NCBI GenBank assembly: GCA_009823505.1
Contig: VZQC01000356.1
Span: forward strand, 1,455,836 to 1,519,835
Direction: 5' to 3'
From: Rhizomys pruinosus
Lineage: Eukaryota > Chordata > Mammalia > Rodentia > Spalacidae
DNA length: 64,000 bases
The notes under the pieces were generated by a model. It searched no databases, was not told the DNA's origin, and was given only the letters and a program-made list of their open reading frames with translations. Positions 19,776-30,540 of this stretch are shown here, in pieces; position 1 is the stretch's first letter; each line of letters begins with the position of its first letter. Both the position numbers and the translations under genes were made by a program.

Positions 19776-21790
19776 TGGAATATGACTTATTTGGGGCGCA
19801 AGTAACCCGACACACCTTTGTCTCAGGACACAGAGAAATCAAGGTGGAACATAACCGGGAAGCTTAGGTCTCCGGTGGCCAGAAGGCGCTTGTGGGCATC
19901 ATATATTCATGTACATCACTGGAGAAATTGTCATATAACAATACTACCAGCTGGGGACCACTTATCTGTTAATGATATTCCAGCAGCAAGCAGGATGTAG
20001 ACCACTGGCTACAATGAGTGTCAAAGGAGTCTGTTTATGAGGATACAAAACCAGCCATCTCACTATTTCCAACATCCTGGGATTTGTGCTGCTATTACCT
20101 TGCTCACTAGTCTAGCATTACAGAGAGTTATGTCGCTACCCACAAGATCACACCTGGAAACCTAGTCAAAAGGCACAGCTGAGAGGCCATGGGCCCTAAT
20201 GGGGAAGCTACTGCCGCCATCACGTAGGTTTTGTTTTGGTGTTTTTTTGGTCCTTTTTTTTTTTTTTTGAGACTAGGGTCTCCCTTGGTACCCAACTGGT
20301 CTGGAACTATCTTAGATAACAGGCTGTGCCCTTGAACTCACAAAGATCTACGTTCCGTGGCCTGCCGCTGCTTCTCGCCCACCCGCACACAGTGGCTGGA
20401 ATTAAAGGCTATTGTTTCTTTGTGCAGATGACATAGATGTACCTGTCAAATGGTCTTCGGATACTATGGATGGTATCACTCTAAGCGGCCAGGGGGGGAG
20501 CTGGACAAGGTGTGGTCACGTTGTTTGCAAGTGTGCCCAGCTAATCTTTGAAGAGGGTAATCTGACTGGGTGCTTGGAAGATGTAGAGGCTCCGTACGAG
20601 TGCTACCTTTGCTCTTGCAGATCCGGACCCACCGGTTCTAGTTCCCCACGGTCACACATGGCGGCTAAGACCGCGTAACCAGTTCAATGCTGTAGACCTC
20701 CAGTGCTCGCAGGGGAAGTCAAAATCTCTGAGCCTGCTGTGGCCATTGCAGCAAACAGGCCGGCTGCAACATAACTACATGCAGACAGTACAGATAAAAC
20801 TATAAAAAACAAAAAAAATTAAATAAATAAAAAATTTTTTTTATTGTTTTTTTGTGCTTTTCGAGACAGGGAATATTTTGTAAAAAGAGAAGGGTAATAC
20901 CATTGCAATGATTCCTTTTGACCAAAGGTTTAATAAGGTCAGCCATAAGGTCAACATAAATCTTTAGCTCAATTGGAGAAGCAGGGAAGAATGCTTGTGA
21001 ATTGCTGCCTCCTCGGGACCGAAAAAACTCATGCACTTCAGAAGGCTCCAGAAGCTATGGTTACACTGCAAAGATCAGACCACCAATTTTGTAATAGTGT
21101 AAGGGGTAGGTGGATCTCCCAGGTCCCCACCTACTAAGGACTATTGCAGTGGATAGATTGCTGGGGAAGGGAGAACACTCATGTTTGAGAAATATGTTCA
21201 CTGGTCATATCCTGTGTTTTCATTGTGATAGTCCCACCCACACTCATTCACTATGGAGAACCACTAATGGGATTTGTGATGTTTATGTAAAAAAAGGAAG
21301 ATGGGGGGGCTGGAGAGATAGGCCGGTGGTTAAGAGCACAGAGCATGCGCTCTTGCAGAGGACCCGGTTCGAGTCCCTCCCTCTAGCTACCCACATGGTG
21401 GCAGAACCGTTGTCGAACTCCAATATCCAGAATTTCCAGTAGTCCAGGGATAGCCGACATCCTCTGGACGACCTCACGAACGGGCAGGCATTGAAATGGG
21501 TGCACAAAGACCGATATGCCACTACAGTTCAATACACATAAAAAATAAGTAAAATTTTAAAAAAAGAAGAAAGATGAAGGTGGGAAGGATATGTTGTAGG
21601 GGACATTGTAGAAGTTGGAAGGCGATAATTAGGGGGAAATATGCTGATATTTCATGTTACAATGCCTGAATTACGAAACACTCAAAACTAAAAATCTTTA
21701 AATAATTTTTAGTGGGGCATGTGGCCCACGCCTGTTAATCCCTAGAGCGACTTGGGAGGCGAGGGCGGGCGGTATCTTTGGAGTTCTGAG
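19684..21790 (+). repeat. Noisy direct copy of 1682-3505
   Basis: The order of every element in 1682-3505 is preserved (repeat end, B1, B2, unique, B2, B1), but with insertions every few tens of bases and many new CpGs. Damaged B1 lies at about 20250-20410, B2 at about 20490-20830, B2 at about 21305-21560, and B1 at 21715-21870. The last B1 is continuous, without the minisatellite found at the same point after 3505. Confidence 0.9.
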
Positions 21791-22050
21791 CCAGGAGCCT
21801 GGTCGTACATAGTGAGTTCCCAGGGACAGCCGGGCTACAGGGGAGGCCCCTCTCTCAAAAACGGCAAAAAAAAAAAAAGAAAAAAAAAAAAAAATCTTAT
21901 ATATTTTAAATTTAGCAACAATAATGTGAAATGACATACAATAGTAATAATAAAAACTACAGATCGTGATTATTTTACAGAAGCTATAATAATAAAAAAG
22001 TTCTAACAAAAAAAACAACAAAAACAAAACATTTTATTTAAAAAAGTGTT
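21790..22050. other. B1 3' half, A-runs and AT-rich sequence (noisy)
   Basis: This is the continuation beyond the end of the clean copy and is duplicated in reverse at 6728-7025. No gene content is seen. Confidence 0.6.
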
Positions 22051-22325
22051 TTTGTTTTTTTTTATCTATGTGTATGAATGTACTGAACAAATGGTAACTA
22101 ACTGCAAGGTAGATTTGTGCCATGCGTTAGTGAAATTGCCTCTGAGGTCAGAAGAGGGATGTTGGGATTTTCCACCTGGAATAGAGTTTCTCAAATTCCC
22201 TGGAATTGGGAGTTACAAGACGTCTCTCAGACACCGATGTACGGGTGCTGTGGAATCGAACCCGGTCCGTCCTGCAAGAGCAGTCGGCAGCTCTTAACAC
22301 TAGCACATCCTCTAGCCCAGTTTAT
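22050..22325 (-). repeat. B2 SINE with indels
   Basis: A reverse B2 is recognisable from atctatgtgtatgaatgtactg through gaggtcagaagaggg, then ggaattgggagtt and ctgcaagagcagtcgg to catcctctagcccag. Single-base insertions and losses are scattered through it. Confidence 0.85.
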
Positions 22326-22369
22326 GTTTTTAGTAACGATTTTCCCTGGGACTCTTTTTTAGCAATAAG

Positions 22370-22520
22370 CAAAAAAAAAAAAAAAAAAAAAAAAATCCAG
22401 AGTGGGCAATTGAGCTGGCGTTTTTGGGTTTTAGCTGTGAAACTAAACATGGCATAAGGGTGCCACAACAACACAAGTTTCAAGGCTAACAGGAATGCGT
22501 TAAAAAAGAAAAAAATGCTG
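22370..22520. other. A run and short unrecognised sequence
   Basis: About 25 A bases at 22371-22395 are followed by about 120 bases I cannot classify, then a B1. Confidence 0.4.
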
Positions 22521-22688
22521 CTTGGGCGGTGAGGTGATCAACACCTGTTAAATCCTAGTAACTGGGAGGCAGAGGCAGGCAGATTTTGATGATGTTTCAA
22601 GAGCGCAGCCTGGTCTACAGAGTGAGTTCAGCAGGACAGCTGGGGCTACAGGGAGACCCTGTCCCGCCCATTTTTAAAAAAAAAAAGG
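22520..22688 (+). repeat. B1 SINE with indels
   Basis: Forward B1: gaggtgatcaacacctgtta, tgggaggcagaggcaggcag, gacagctggggctacaggg, ending in A runs. Confidence 0.88.
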
Positions 22689-22944
22689 AAAATGCTTTCA
22701 AATTGCTTCATCAATCTGGCAAACACATCACACTAAAAAGAGATCATGTGAATTTGTCTTTAATGATTTATCTTTCTAAGTTGGCCTTTTTGAAGTGGTT
22801 GTGGTGCTTTTGGGGTCCGCTCACAGAGCAAGAATAAAAGACATTTAATCACACCCGCTCACTAGCAAAGTTGTTGTCGCAGGGATCAGTTTCAGAAAGG
22901 GGAGTGGAAAGATTGTAAAATGAGTCAGAGGTACTTGTCAGGGT

Positions 22945-23501
22945 TGATGACTACAAAGAAACAGCATTTTCCAGATAGCAGGGTGGGTGCACATATGACT
23001 CAGCAATTGTGACAGCATGCACAAGACCTATGCAAGCTCAAGGCAGACAAAATCCTAGTGAGGTGGGGAGGTGATCGAGCAGCCCCAACCCTAGCTGAGC
23101 AACTATTGATAGCTGCTAGGAGAGGGAGAGTCGGTTTTCTTTAAGGGTGTCACACGGATGGTTTGACCAGGCCCCAGGGTATGGACCTACCTCAAAGAAC
23201 ATTTAGAGACACAAATTAGGCTCAGTAGGCCTTAAAAAAACATGAAGAGCATGAAGATATGAGGAGCACTGATGGTAGGGATGGAGATAGAAGAGGCTCT
23301 GAATATACCAAATACAGTTGTAATGAAATTCTCAAAAAAAAGCATAATAGAGGTAATGAGAAAGGGAGGAGGGAGGGAGATGAGGAGGAGAGGGGGGGGG
23401 GGAGGAGGGGACGGAGGGAAGGAGAGGTGGGGTGCGGGGCGGGTCGAGGCGGATGGGGGGAGGCGGCGGATCGGCGGGGGGGTGGCGGGGGGGGGGGCGC
23501 G
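22945..23501 (+). mobile_element. L1 3' UTR with G-rich polypurine tract, cut by an N
   Basis: The L1 3' UTR is recognisable by gactacaaagaaacagc, gcaattgtgacagcatgcacaagacc and ggcagacaaaatcctag, and by similarity to 41740-42220 on the other strand and 40017-40240. After gttgtaatgaaattctc it enters a tract of g-rich units (23367-23501) that becomes almost pure G with C interruptions before the N. Rodent L1 3' UTRs are known for such tracts, and the read quality probably fails here. Confidence 0.8.
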
Positions 23502-23502
23502 N
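23502..23502. other. Single-N assembly joint after a G-rich tract
   Basis: The N lies between the L1 G-rich tract and a 28-base A run. Sequence to the right is clean to the end of the window. Confidence 0.85.
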
Positions 23503-23533
<31 letters not shown>

Positions 23534-23544
23534 AACTAACTATC

Positions 23545-23715
23545 TGGGGGCTGGTGAGACGGCTCAGTTCAACCCTAGACCCCGTGTAAAGGTGGAAGGA
23601 AGGAACCAACTCCACAGTGTTGTCCTCGGACCACCATAACACAAATTGTGGTATGTGCACATTCCCCCCCCCACACAAAATTATAATGATAGTGTGCATA
23701 AAACAAATGAATAAA
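23545..23715 (+). repeat. B3 SINE with internal deletion
   Basis: gggggctggtgagacggctcag is followed directly by accctagaccccgtgtaaagg, so the middle of the tRNA-related head is missing. The B3-type ggaaccaactccacagtg follows, and the end is aaacaaatgaataaaaatag. Confidence 0.75.
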
Positions 23716-23754
23716 AATAGTTTTTAATATTTATTTTTAAAACTTATCTGGGTG

Positions 23755-23830
23755 TAGAGGTGTAGCTCAGTGGTAGAATGCTGGTCAAACATGTGAGGAC
23801 CTGGGCTCTGTCTGAAGCACCACCAAAAAA
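23755..23830 (+). repeat. ID SINE
   Basis: The tRNA-like head gtgtagctcagtggtagaatgctgg is followed by a degraded second block and caccaccaaaaaaag. Confidence 0.7.
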
Positions 23831-23957
23831 AGCAATTAGGTTGACAATGGATCAGCGGCCTCCAATCAGGGTCTCAGAGTTGATTATATTTGTTTCTTCT
23901 ACACTTGTTTCAGTTCCACTTTTATTCTCTAAGAATAAATTTATTTGCTTTGGGGTT

Positions 23958-24360
23958 GGGGATTGTCAGTGTTAGTTTTTGTCAACTTGACACAATCCTA
24001 GATGCCCTTGGGAAGAGACAGTCGAGTTGTGACTGAGGAATTGCTTTTGTTAGACTAGCCTGTGGTCATGTCTATGGGACATTTTCTTGATTGCTAATTG
24101 ATGGAGGAGGGCCCAGCCACTGTGTGCACTGCCAGCCCTGGGCAGGTGGCCTGGGCTGTTATAAGAGGCTGGGCTGAGCAAGCCAATAGGCAGCTTTCCT
24201 TCATGGTTTCTGTTTCACCTCCTGCCTCCAGGTTCCTGCTTTGATCTTCCTCAGAAATCTACTCCAAAATGGAAAGTGAAGTAAACCCCCCCCCCCTTTC
24301 CTCCCTTAAGTTCTTTTGGGTCATGGTGTTTATTAGAGCAATAGAAAAACAAAGCTAGGA
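23958..24360 (+). repeat. Rodent medium-length interspersed repeat, second copy
   Basis: It shares with 19365-19775 the gtttttgtcaacttgacac start, gggcccagccactgtgtgcac, gagcaagccaataggcag, cctgcctccaggttcctgc and the ggtcatggtgtttatt end. A 12-C run replaces the A run of the other copy. Family name not resolved. Confidence 0.7.
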
Positions 24361-24399
24361 CAAGATTTTTGTGGTTGTTTTGTTTTGTTCCATTTCATT

Positions 24400-24515
24400 T
24401 TGTTTTGTGGAAGGGTATATAGCCCTATGTAGCCCAGGCTAGCCTGGGATCACCATCCTCCTGCCTCAGCTTCTGTAGTGTTGGGATCACAGCTGTGTGC
24501 CACATGCTTGGCTTG
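24400..24515 (-). repeat. Old B1 SINE
   Basis: Degenerate reverse B1: tagccctatgtagcccaggctagcctggg, cctcctgcctcagcttc, gatcacagctgtgtgccac. Confidence 0.7.
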
Positions 24516-24521
24516 GTGTTT

Positions 24522-25560
24522 TTACATCCGCTCTTCGGTACACTTTTCAAAAATTCTCTTGTTCACTTCTCCATCCTCAAATCTGAAATGCATCATCACA
24601 CATCTCACAACACTGCACTGTGACGCTGTGAAGTGCAGTGTCCCCTCCAGATAGAAGCCTTGAGACTGTAGTATCCTCACCATAATCTCCCCATCCTGGT
24701 TTTCCCAACAGGCCATAAAGGCAGTAGACTGAACCACCAGAACTTTCCTGGGAGGAAAGTTCAAGCAGAAGACATGAACAAAGAAAGATCCAAAATTCCT
24801 TGATATGGAGATAGAATCACCCAGGGCGTAGAAGTGACATTCATCCTGAAAAAAAAGGACATTCAGCCTTTCCTTTTCAGAGGAGATGGTCACGCAGGGA
24901 AGGTGTCCCAGCTGAGAACAATGACACAAGAGCTCCATGTGCATTGCCCACTGTCAAGTGTGGATAGAAGTCCACTGCCATATACCCAACAGAAAGTCAC
25001 AGTCCTCTATTGACACCTCTTCTCCAGGACAACTCTCTGAACACTCATGACCCAGCTGTGTCTTGCCCTGCAGGGAAAACTGAGATAGGTGGTGATGGAA
25101 AAGTGAAGGCGTCCTGGCAAGGACACCGCACTTCACAGCGTGTATGCTGGGAGAAGCGTGAGGATATGCTTCAGATCATCAGAATGACAGCCAGTGGAAA
25201 ACGGGATGAGTCTGCCTCGATCCCACCCAGCACCAACCACCTGGCCGCTGCCAGCCCATGGGAGCCTCACAGGACAGTGGAGAGGGCAGCAGTCTGCAGC
25301 AGTGGAGAGGGGAACTGTCCTGCAGACCAGAAGCTGTATCCAGGGAGCGGGGGTGGTGGGCCAGTCTCTGTGGCCCTGCATTCATCTGTCCCTACCACCT
25401 CCAAGTCCTCTTCTTACCTTGATCAAGTTTCCTTCCTGAGAAGTCACAGTCTTGTTAGAAACAATGGCATGGTCTTTCTCTCTCTGAACAATTTCACTTA
25501 CTTGGACAGTATGACTTGCCGTCCTCCAGAACCTTCTTACTCTGGATCAACCAAGAGTAT
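24522..25560. other. Unidentified open stretch, possible exon or retropseudogene
   Basis: On the minus strand 24522-24944 is open for 140 codons from a Met, with a cysteine-rich composition and a glutamate-lysine end, and 24954-25136 is open in an adjacent frame. On the plus strand 25010-25564 is open for 184 codons. I cannot assign any of these to a family, see no catalytic motif and no conserved splice pattern. The stretch is free of recognisable repeats, which is unusual in this window. A retrocopy, a lineage-specific exon or chance are all possible. Confidence 0.25.
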
Positions 25561-25565
25561 ATGAC

Positions 25566-25575
25566 AAGAATTCAG

Positions 25576-25612
<37 letters not shown>

Positions 25613-25630
25613 AAAGAAAAAAGAATTCAG
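25566..25630. repeat. A-rich tract flanked by a 10-bp direct repeat
   Basis: aagaattcag occurs at 25566-25575 and again at 25621-25630, directly bracketing a 45-base run of A with gaaaa units. This has the form of a retrotransposon tail plus target-site duplication but without an element body. Confidence 0.8.
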
Positions 25631-25807
25631 CAACTCTGGATATAAAGGTGTAAAAGATGAACAAAGAAATGATTAAAACATTAGACTGTTACATCAGTGT
25701 CCCAGAAGGAGCACTGTCATCTGTACACACAGAGTCAATGGAAGATTCTGGCCAAGTTCTGGCTTCACGCCTTTTCTCACTGCCAAACCTCTATCTTATC
25801 CTCTTGT

Positions 25808-25895
25808 GGTGGAAGCTTATAGCCACTGTAAATATAGCCACTGTAACCACAGGTGGAAGCTTATAGCCACTGTAAATATAGCCACTGTAACCACA
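25808..25895. repeat. Two-copy 44-bp tandem duplication
   Basis: The unit from ggtggaagcttatagcc to tgtaaccaca is present twice in perfect tandem. Each unit itself contains two copies of tatagccactgtaa. Confidence 0.95.
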
Positions 25896-26157
25896 GGGGC
25901 TATATTTCACTTCCTGTTCATTTCAGAGCTATGTACTACTTGTACATATGTTCCTATGTTCAAGACACTGAGACAAGTATTAAGATACTGAACAAGAATG
26001 CAAGATTTCCCAAGAACATGAAATTAAGTAGGGAATATAAGGTACACATAAATAAAATGTGACCACTCATTACTTATATATTATTTAGGATGCTGTCAGC
26101 TATAAATAACAGAAAATGTCAACTTTTAACTTTATTTAATGGTTAAAATATATTATC

Positions 26158-26385
26158 TGGGGGCTGGAGAGATGGCTCAGTTAAGAGCACCGATGCTCTT
26201 GCTGAGGACCCGGGTTCAATTCCCAGCACTCACATGGTGGCTGAGAACCGTCTTTAACTCCAGTTCCAGGGGAATCTGACACCCTCTTCTGACCTCCGTG
26301 GCATTGCACGACACGGGTGCACCAACCTACATGCAGACAGTACACTCATATGCATAAAAAATAATTAATTAATTAATTAAAAAAA
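26158..26385 (+). repeat. B2 SINE
   Basis: ggggctggagagatggctcag to the catatgcataaaaaataatt tail, with an (aatt)n end. The internal doubling is absent. Short flanks ttaaaatat occur on both sides. Confidence 0.93.
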
Positions 26386-26399
26386 ATTAAAATATCTGA

Positions 26400-27480
26400 T
26401 CAAGAAGTCTAGAAACCGCTGAGATTCTGTGCTGGTTGATGTGACAGCTCAAAGACCTCTTTGTGTCTCCAGAGTCTCCCCATCACTGTCTGTCATCTGG
26501 ATTTGTTAGCTTTGGTCCCCAGGCTTGTCCCCTCATGGACACAAGATGGTGACAGGTCCACTCGCTCCATGTGTAACAGTACTGGGTGAAAGGGCAAGGT
26601 CCAGTGTTCCCCTCTGCTCTTCTTCCATTTTGATAAGGGGAAAGGCTTCCTGGGGCCCCTCCCCTCACCTCTTCTACGTCTCACTTATCAGAAATATGTC
26701 CTGTGATCACTCATAAGACGGACTGGCAAGGAGAATATTAACCTGACGGCTTTGACCGAAGATGATTCAATACTTTGGACCTTGGAAGAAAGCCCTGGAT
26801 ATCAAACAAAATGCTATCAAAAAAACAAAGAGGGGATGGCTTAGGTTGATGATCAAGTATACTCACTGCAGCATGCAAGCGGTATCTTGACACTGCTTAG
26901 TCCTATCCAAAGATATTTACGCAATGATGCAGTGTCTGAGATCCTTCCATTGCTTGTAGGAGAAATGGAAAACACCACTTTCCCCGGAACTGAGATGGCT
27001 CTTGCACAATACACCTACCGTTCACCATGGCCAAACAGTACATATCCCACACTGCCCTGTGCTGAGCATTAAGCACCCCCTAGCTCGTTTAGTTCTTGCA
27101 AAGGTTCTGCTGCAAAGGATTAGGGGTGCCATTCCTGACGCCCTGGGTCAGGCTCCGCTGTCCACCGCCCTTTGCAGGCATCACTCGAAGAGCCGGTATA
27201 GAGGCCTCTTTCACCCCTGCTCTATTCTCTGTCCCTTTGCAGACTGTCCTTCCTATGAGGATGTGGTCTCATCTGCCTTGTCCACTACAGAACACTCTGC
27301 TCCCAGACAAAGTCTGTTCTCACCCAGGGTTCAGCCACAATTATTGATTGCTATAATATCCTCACGATCTTTAGTGAGGGACGGGGTAGTTTGTTTATCT
27401 CAAGCATGATGCTTAGGGGTCATTCACAGGGGCCCTTGTACATTGAAAAGTCAAGGAACAATAGTTATTAACTTACAGAA
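26400..27480. other. Unique sequence, no gene recognised
   Basis: Plus-strand frames of up to 135 codons (27002-27409) lie in this C-rich stretch but have no recognisable family or start context. No SINE is visible. Confidence 0.4.
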
Positions 27481-27484
27481 TTTG

Positions 27485-27890
27485 AGTTTGAAATGTTCCC
27501 CAAAGACTCGTGGATTCTGGGCTTCATGGCCACTGGGTGGAGTTGCATGCAACTCAATGACATTATTAGGAGGTGGTGGAAGGGGGGGGGCGGCTAGCTG
27601 AAAGAAGCAGGTCACCAAGGGCACGCCCTGGAAGCACGTATCTTGTCCTTGTCCCTTCTATTCGTCATTCTGCTTCCCAGCTGCCATGCAGTGACTGGCT
27701 TTATTCTGCCCCATAGTTTCTACCATGTCTAACCAATCTCCTCTCAGGCCAAAGCTATGAAACTCAGTGACCATAGACCAAAGTCCTCTGAAACCATATA
27801 CTGAAAATACATGTTTCGTCCTTTATAACTGTTCTTCTTGGGTATTTTGTTGCAGTGATAGAAGCTGACTATGAGTCACTGAAGCAGCCA
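27485..27890 (+). repeat. Ancient interspersed repeat, LTR-like, family unresolved
   Basis: The layout (gaaatgttccccaaagactcgtg, cattattaggaggtggtgg, caccaagggcacgccctgg, cagctgccatgcagtg, then tgggtattttgttgcagtgatagaagctgac) resembles old mammalian MaLR-type or MER repeats. A G run interrupts it at 27581-27591. Confidence 0.55.
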
Positions 27891-28154
27891 ATTCCTCATT
27901 CATTTTTGTTTGTAAAAAATATTTCATTAAAATATTTGTCTTCATTACTAGTGTTTGTTTTGGACTCTATAATTTTGATGTCCTGTGAAAGTACCTCAGC
28001 CCTTGGCCCTTGCCCAGGCATAGCTACAGGGGCTGGTAGGTGGTTAAGCAAGGTGTTTTGAGATGTGAGTATAAGGTATGACATTTTTATGACTGTTACA
28101 TGTAGTACTTTGAAGAGGAACATCTCAAAGTCTTTGAGGTAAAAAAAAAAAACT

Positions 28155-28520
28155 TTAGTCTATTTGACCTGCCCTAACAAAATATCTAAGTTTGGATCCA
28201 CTTATTTTCTCACAATCTGGAAGCTAGAAATCCAAGTTCAAGGTGCCTGCAGGCCTGGCTTTTGGTGAGGGGTCTCTTCCTGCCTAGAAGGTAGTCCCTC
28301 TGCCTTGGGTCCTTATGTGGCTGTCTCAAGTGCCCTGAGTGAGCCAGCTCTAGCATCTTCCTCTGATTTTCTAAGGATACCAGCCTTAGAAGATAACAGC
28401 CTTATCTCACCTTAGTTACCTCCACAGAGTCTTTATCTCCAAATACAGTTACACTGGGAGTTAGAGTTTCAATAGCCACATTTTAGAGGTGGACAGAATT
28501 TAGCCCACAACACTAAGAAC
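28155..28520 (-). mobile_element. MLT1-like LTR (ERVL-MaLR), old
   Basis: ccctaacaaaatatctaag, attttctcacaatctggaagctagaaatccaag and ctccaaatacagttacactggg follow the reverse MLT1 order seen also at 16795-17140. Only the LTR is present. Confidence 0.65.
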
Positions 28521-28579
28521 ACCGATCCCAAGGCCTGAGGTAGGAGCTTGGTATGGAAATACCAGGGAATGGGTTTGCT

Positions 28580-28690
28580 TTTCTTCCTTCTAATTAGCTG
28601 TGTCATCTTGAACTAATAACTTATCCATGCTGAACCTTAGCTCCTCCATTTCTAGAGTCAGTTAATATTACTAATGTCATGTACAGATGA
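28580..28690 (+). repeat. MIR-like SINE fragment
   Basis: agctgtgtcatcttgaactaataacttatcc, gaaccttagctcctccatttc follow the MIR core and the tract after it. Confidence 0.55.
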
Positions 28691-28809
28691 AGGGACTGAT
28701 TTGAGATGTATATAACATCCTTGACAATGGAAGATAATTCTCAGTAAAGATCAGGTATCTTCCCTTTGGAAGACTAATGGGAATTTGAGAAACGGAACAG
28801 GCACTGTAT

Positions 28810-28935
28810 GGGTTGAAGATGTAGCTCAGTGGTAGGATGCTTGGTACTACATTATAAAACAATGGGTGCCATCTGAAATGCCAGAGAGGGAGACAGAGAC
28901 AGAGAGAAAGAGATACAGAGAGAGAGCAAAATTGA
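28810..28935 (+). repeat. ID-like fragment and (GAGACA)n tail
   Basis: gaagatgtagctcagtggtaggatgcttgg is an ID head with a diverged second half. A gagacagagaga purine run follows at 28886-28926. Confidence 0.55.
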
Positions 28936-28939
28936 GTGC

Positions 28940-30540
28940 CAACCTCACTGTGGCACTCAATAGCCCTGCTATTGCCATGTGGATGCAGGGCTAGTGAGTG
29001 GCACTGCACAAAGCCTCTTCTGTTTTTCTGAATTTCAGTTCACGCTCTTATCCCACACATTAGATCCTCAAGAAGACATTGGGCCAAAGTCCCAGGCCCA
29101 CAGACATCCTTAGGTCAACGAGGAACTTTCCATAGCTGTCCAGCTGGAGGGAAAAATGCCGAGTCACAGATTCGTTTCCTTCTGATTCTGTGTGGATCTT
29201 ATCGTGTTCTTCAGGAAACACCAGCACACCCAGCCATTAATAACGATGGTGAAATGAAGTTTCCAAGTAAATCCGGGGTGGAGGAGAGGGTCACCTGCCT
29301 AGCTAACTACACCTCTATCTACCCAGGAAGGAAAGGCCCTATCTGGAAGGAGCCCAAGGAGGCAGATGGGAGCAGCAGGCCGAGAATCCCTCAGCTTCCC
29401 ACGACAGGGCAACGCAAGCCTCCTCAGAGGCACAGCTGAGTGGGAGGTGTGGATATTGTCCTTGGCATAGTTTCCCACCCAACTCCAAAACTTCGTTAGT
29501 AGGCAGAGTAGAGCTAAAGAAACAGTACTAACAGCCTGGTGAAGAGAAGTCACAGTCACCTCATAGCCCAGGATCAAGCGCTTGACCAGACAATCCCAGG
29601 ACTGCTCTTACCCTTTCGAAACAAATGAAATGTTTTCATCTGACACTTTGTTAAAACTTGAGATTCACTGGTGAATGCTAATCTCTTCCCACACCCCTTC
29701 TTCTGTTTCCTTCAGCCATGTGCCCTCCAGCAACTTAACTGTAGGGATGAACAGCAATTGGTGCCTAGAACTCTCTGGAATTTATGATTCCCATGGAATC
29801 CCAAGTAAGGTTTTGATTTTGTGCTTTCTACAACCAGTGGACAGTTATGCCCATGGCCCTCAGTGCATAGTCTATTTTACATGATGGTCTGTGTTTGGGG
29901 GGCTCTGAAGGTCTGACTTCAGCCACATCCCAGATGGAAAACATCGCTCAGGTGACAGAATACCAATTATGCTCCCATTGCCCAAGTGCGGTCCTAATTG
30001 GCATAGAGGAAAATTCACCTCAACTATTTTTGGTCCTTCCCCTTATCACATTCATAGTTGAGACATTTTCACAACAAATTTAAGTTTCCGACATTTAAAT
30101 CAGGTTATTTATTAACTCAAGGAATCCAGGAAGAATTGCTGTTGAAATCTATTACTACAAATGCAGGCGTCAGGGCACTGCCCCTTACAAAAGCAATGCC
30201 CTTGGACACGTCACTCATCATGCCAAAGGTATCACTCAATGCGGTAATCACTGCCCATATGCGGCTTTTGAAATGTAAACTGAGCTAAAATTAGAAGTTC
30301 AGTTCCTCAGGCATACCGGCCACATTTCACGTGGGAACAGCCAGCTTGCTCAGTCTGTGTGGTGTAGTTAGGCAGGTGACAGCCTCCCTGTTGGCTCTGC
30401 TTTCCCATCTGAGAGAAGAGGTGTGTGGTGCAGGTGGTCTTGACTTGGCAATTGCATAGCTACAGAGTGAGTTCAGGTTTCCTACAGAAAGATTTTATGA
30501 AATAAAATGACTCAAATCTGTATTTCTAGGCAATCCTATT
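28940..30540. other. Unique sequence, no gene recognised
   Basis: 1.6 kb essentially without recognisable repeats. Frames of 60-92 codons occur on both strands (for example 29299-29577 minus, 29254-29439 plus) without family resemblance. This is one of the largest repeat-free stretches in the window. Confidence 0.45.

Larger units (their letters stand above)
17710..19790 (+). repeat. Arm D: clean partner of arm C (8970-11480)
   Basis: This block is the better-quality member of the inverted pair. It contains a B1, a GATA run, a GAGACA run, about 1 kb of unique sequence and an interspersed repeat. ORFs at 18901-19384 on both strands are short and have no recognisable family. Confidence 0.88.

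Noticed and set aside
23259..23639. 126-codon ORF rich in Arg and Gly
   Set aside because: It is the translation of the L1 polypurine tract, the N and a poly-A run.
23755..23830. tRNA gene
   Set aside because: The internal promoter boxes are those of an ID SINE with a degraded second half and A-rich end. No folded anticodon arm could be traced.
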